DNA of 29,144 nucleotides from an uncultured Peptoniphilus sp. (lineage in GTDB: Bacteria > Bacillota > Clostridia > Tissierellales > Peptoniphilaceae). This document shows positions 29,090 through 29,144 of this stretch, one piece after another. Both the position numbers and the translations under genes were made by a program. The stretch is from assembly GCA_902465645.1 (NCBI GenBank), contig CABQNX010000012.1:1-29144 (forward strand). Reading direction: 5' to 3'. Position 1 is the first letter of the stretch. Every line of letters starts with the position of its first letter. The notes under the pieces were generated by a model, which saw nothing but the letters and a program-made list of their open reading frames with translations, had not been told where the DNA came from and searched no databases.

Positions 29090-29144
29090 TGAACTGACCC
29101 CCAAAAGTTGGACCTAAAAACCAACTTAAGGAGGTCATTTTTTT
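29090..29144 (+). mobile_element. Left end of an IS3-family element (partial)
   Basis: The sequence TGAACTGACCCCCAAAAGTT starting at 29090 matches the terminal inverted repeat style of IS3/IS150-group elements. A short inverted repeat AAGTTGG / CCAACTT and an AAGGAGG ribosome site follow, as expected just before the transposase orfA. The window stops before any coding sequence, so the family call rests on this end alone. Confidence 0.6.

Overview
The window looks like a chromosomal segment of a low-GC, anaerobic Gram-positive bacterium. The evidence is AT-rich DNA, strong AGGAGG-type ribosome sites, an SLH-anchored surface protein, a CtsR operator, a T-box, S-box and L-box leaders, and a membrane pyrophosphatase of the K+-dependent type. 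The gene content resembles Tissierellia/Peptoniphilaceae (Anaerococcus-like); that assignment is my inference and was not tested by any search.

Layout. 1-1250 is a decayed patch: a GNAT acetyltransferase pseudogene, a short remnant resembling a phage tape-measure start, and a small interrupted reverse gene. 1289-3994 (minus) is a polar amino-acid ABC importer behind a lysine riboswitch, so lysine is its likely cargo. 4482-6266 (minus) is an SLH-domain surface protein. 6547-10359 (minus) is a DnaJ-like co-chaperone plus ClpB operon with a CtsR operator at its promoter; its 5' leader contains nine perfect CAGAAA hexamers held in the loop of an 18-bp stem. 10360-11200 has no convincing gene and is filled with degenerate 18-bp repeats. 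11206-11814 (plus) is a SAM-I (S-box) attenuator in front of an unrecognised 100-residue protein. 11881-12960 (plus) is an AbiF/Abi_2 HEPN protein preceded by a structured RNA resembling the abiF RNA, bracketed by two near-identical hairpin sequences. 12968-26525 is mostly housekeeping: a CNNM/CorC-type membrane protein, DUF4230 protein, 3-hydroxyisobutyryl-CoA hydrolase-like enzyme, XRE membrane regulator, cytidylate-kinase-like protein, EamA permease, M17 leucyl aminopeptidase, a small anchored protein, secG-hppA, an HD hydrolase, GAPDH and PPK2. 26619-28745 (minus) is a methionine-type T-box driving a single polypeptide that fuses homoserine O-acyltransferase (MetA) to a catalytic-only aspartate kinase. 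The right edge enters the end of an IS3-type element.

Common themes. Three different RNA sensors (lysine, SAM, uncharged tRNA, probably Met) sit in this window, two of them on genes of the aspartate family of amino acids. Four intergenic arrays of an 18-bp repeat share one orientation, and all read on the minus strand as a degenerate hexapeptide of the type I-[KN]-[IF]-Y-[ED]-[LF]. Each lies near the upstream side of a promoter, three of which drive riboregulated or CtsR-regulated leaders on the minus strand. I consider these arrays, the MetA-aspartokinase fusion, the repeat-looped chaperone leader, the S-box orphan gene and the AbiF-RNA cassette the most interesting contents.
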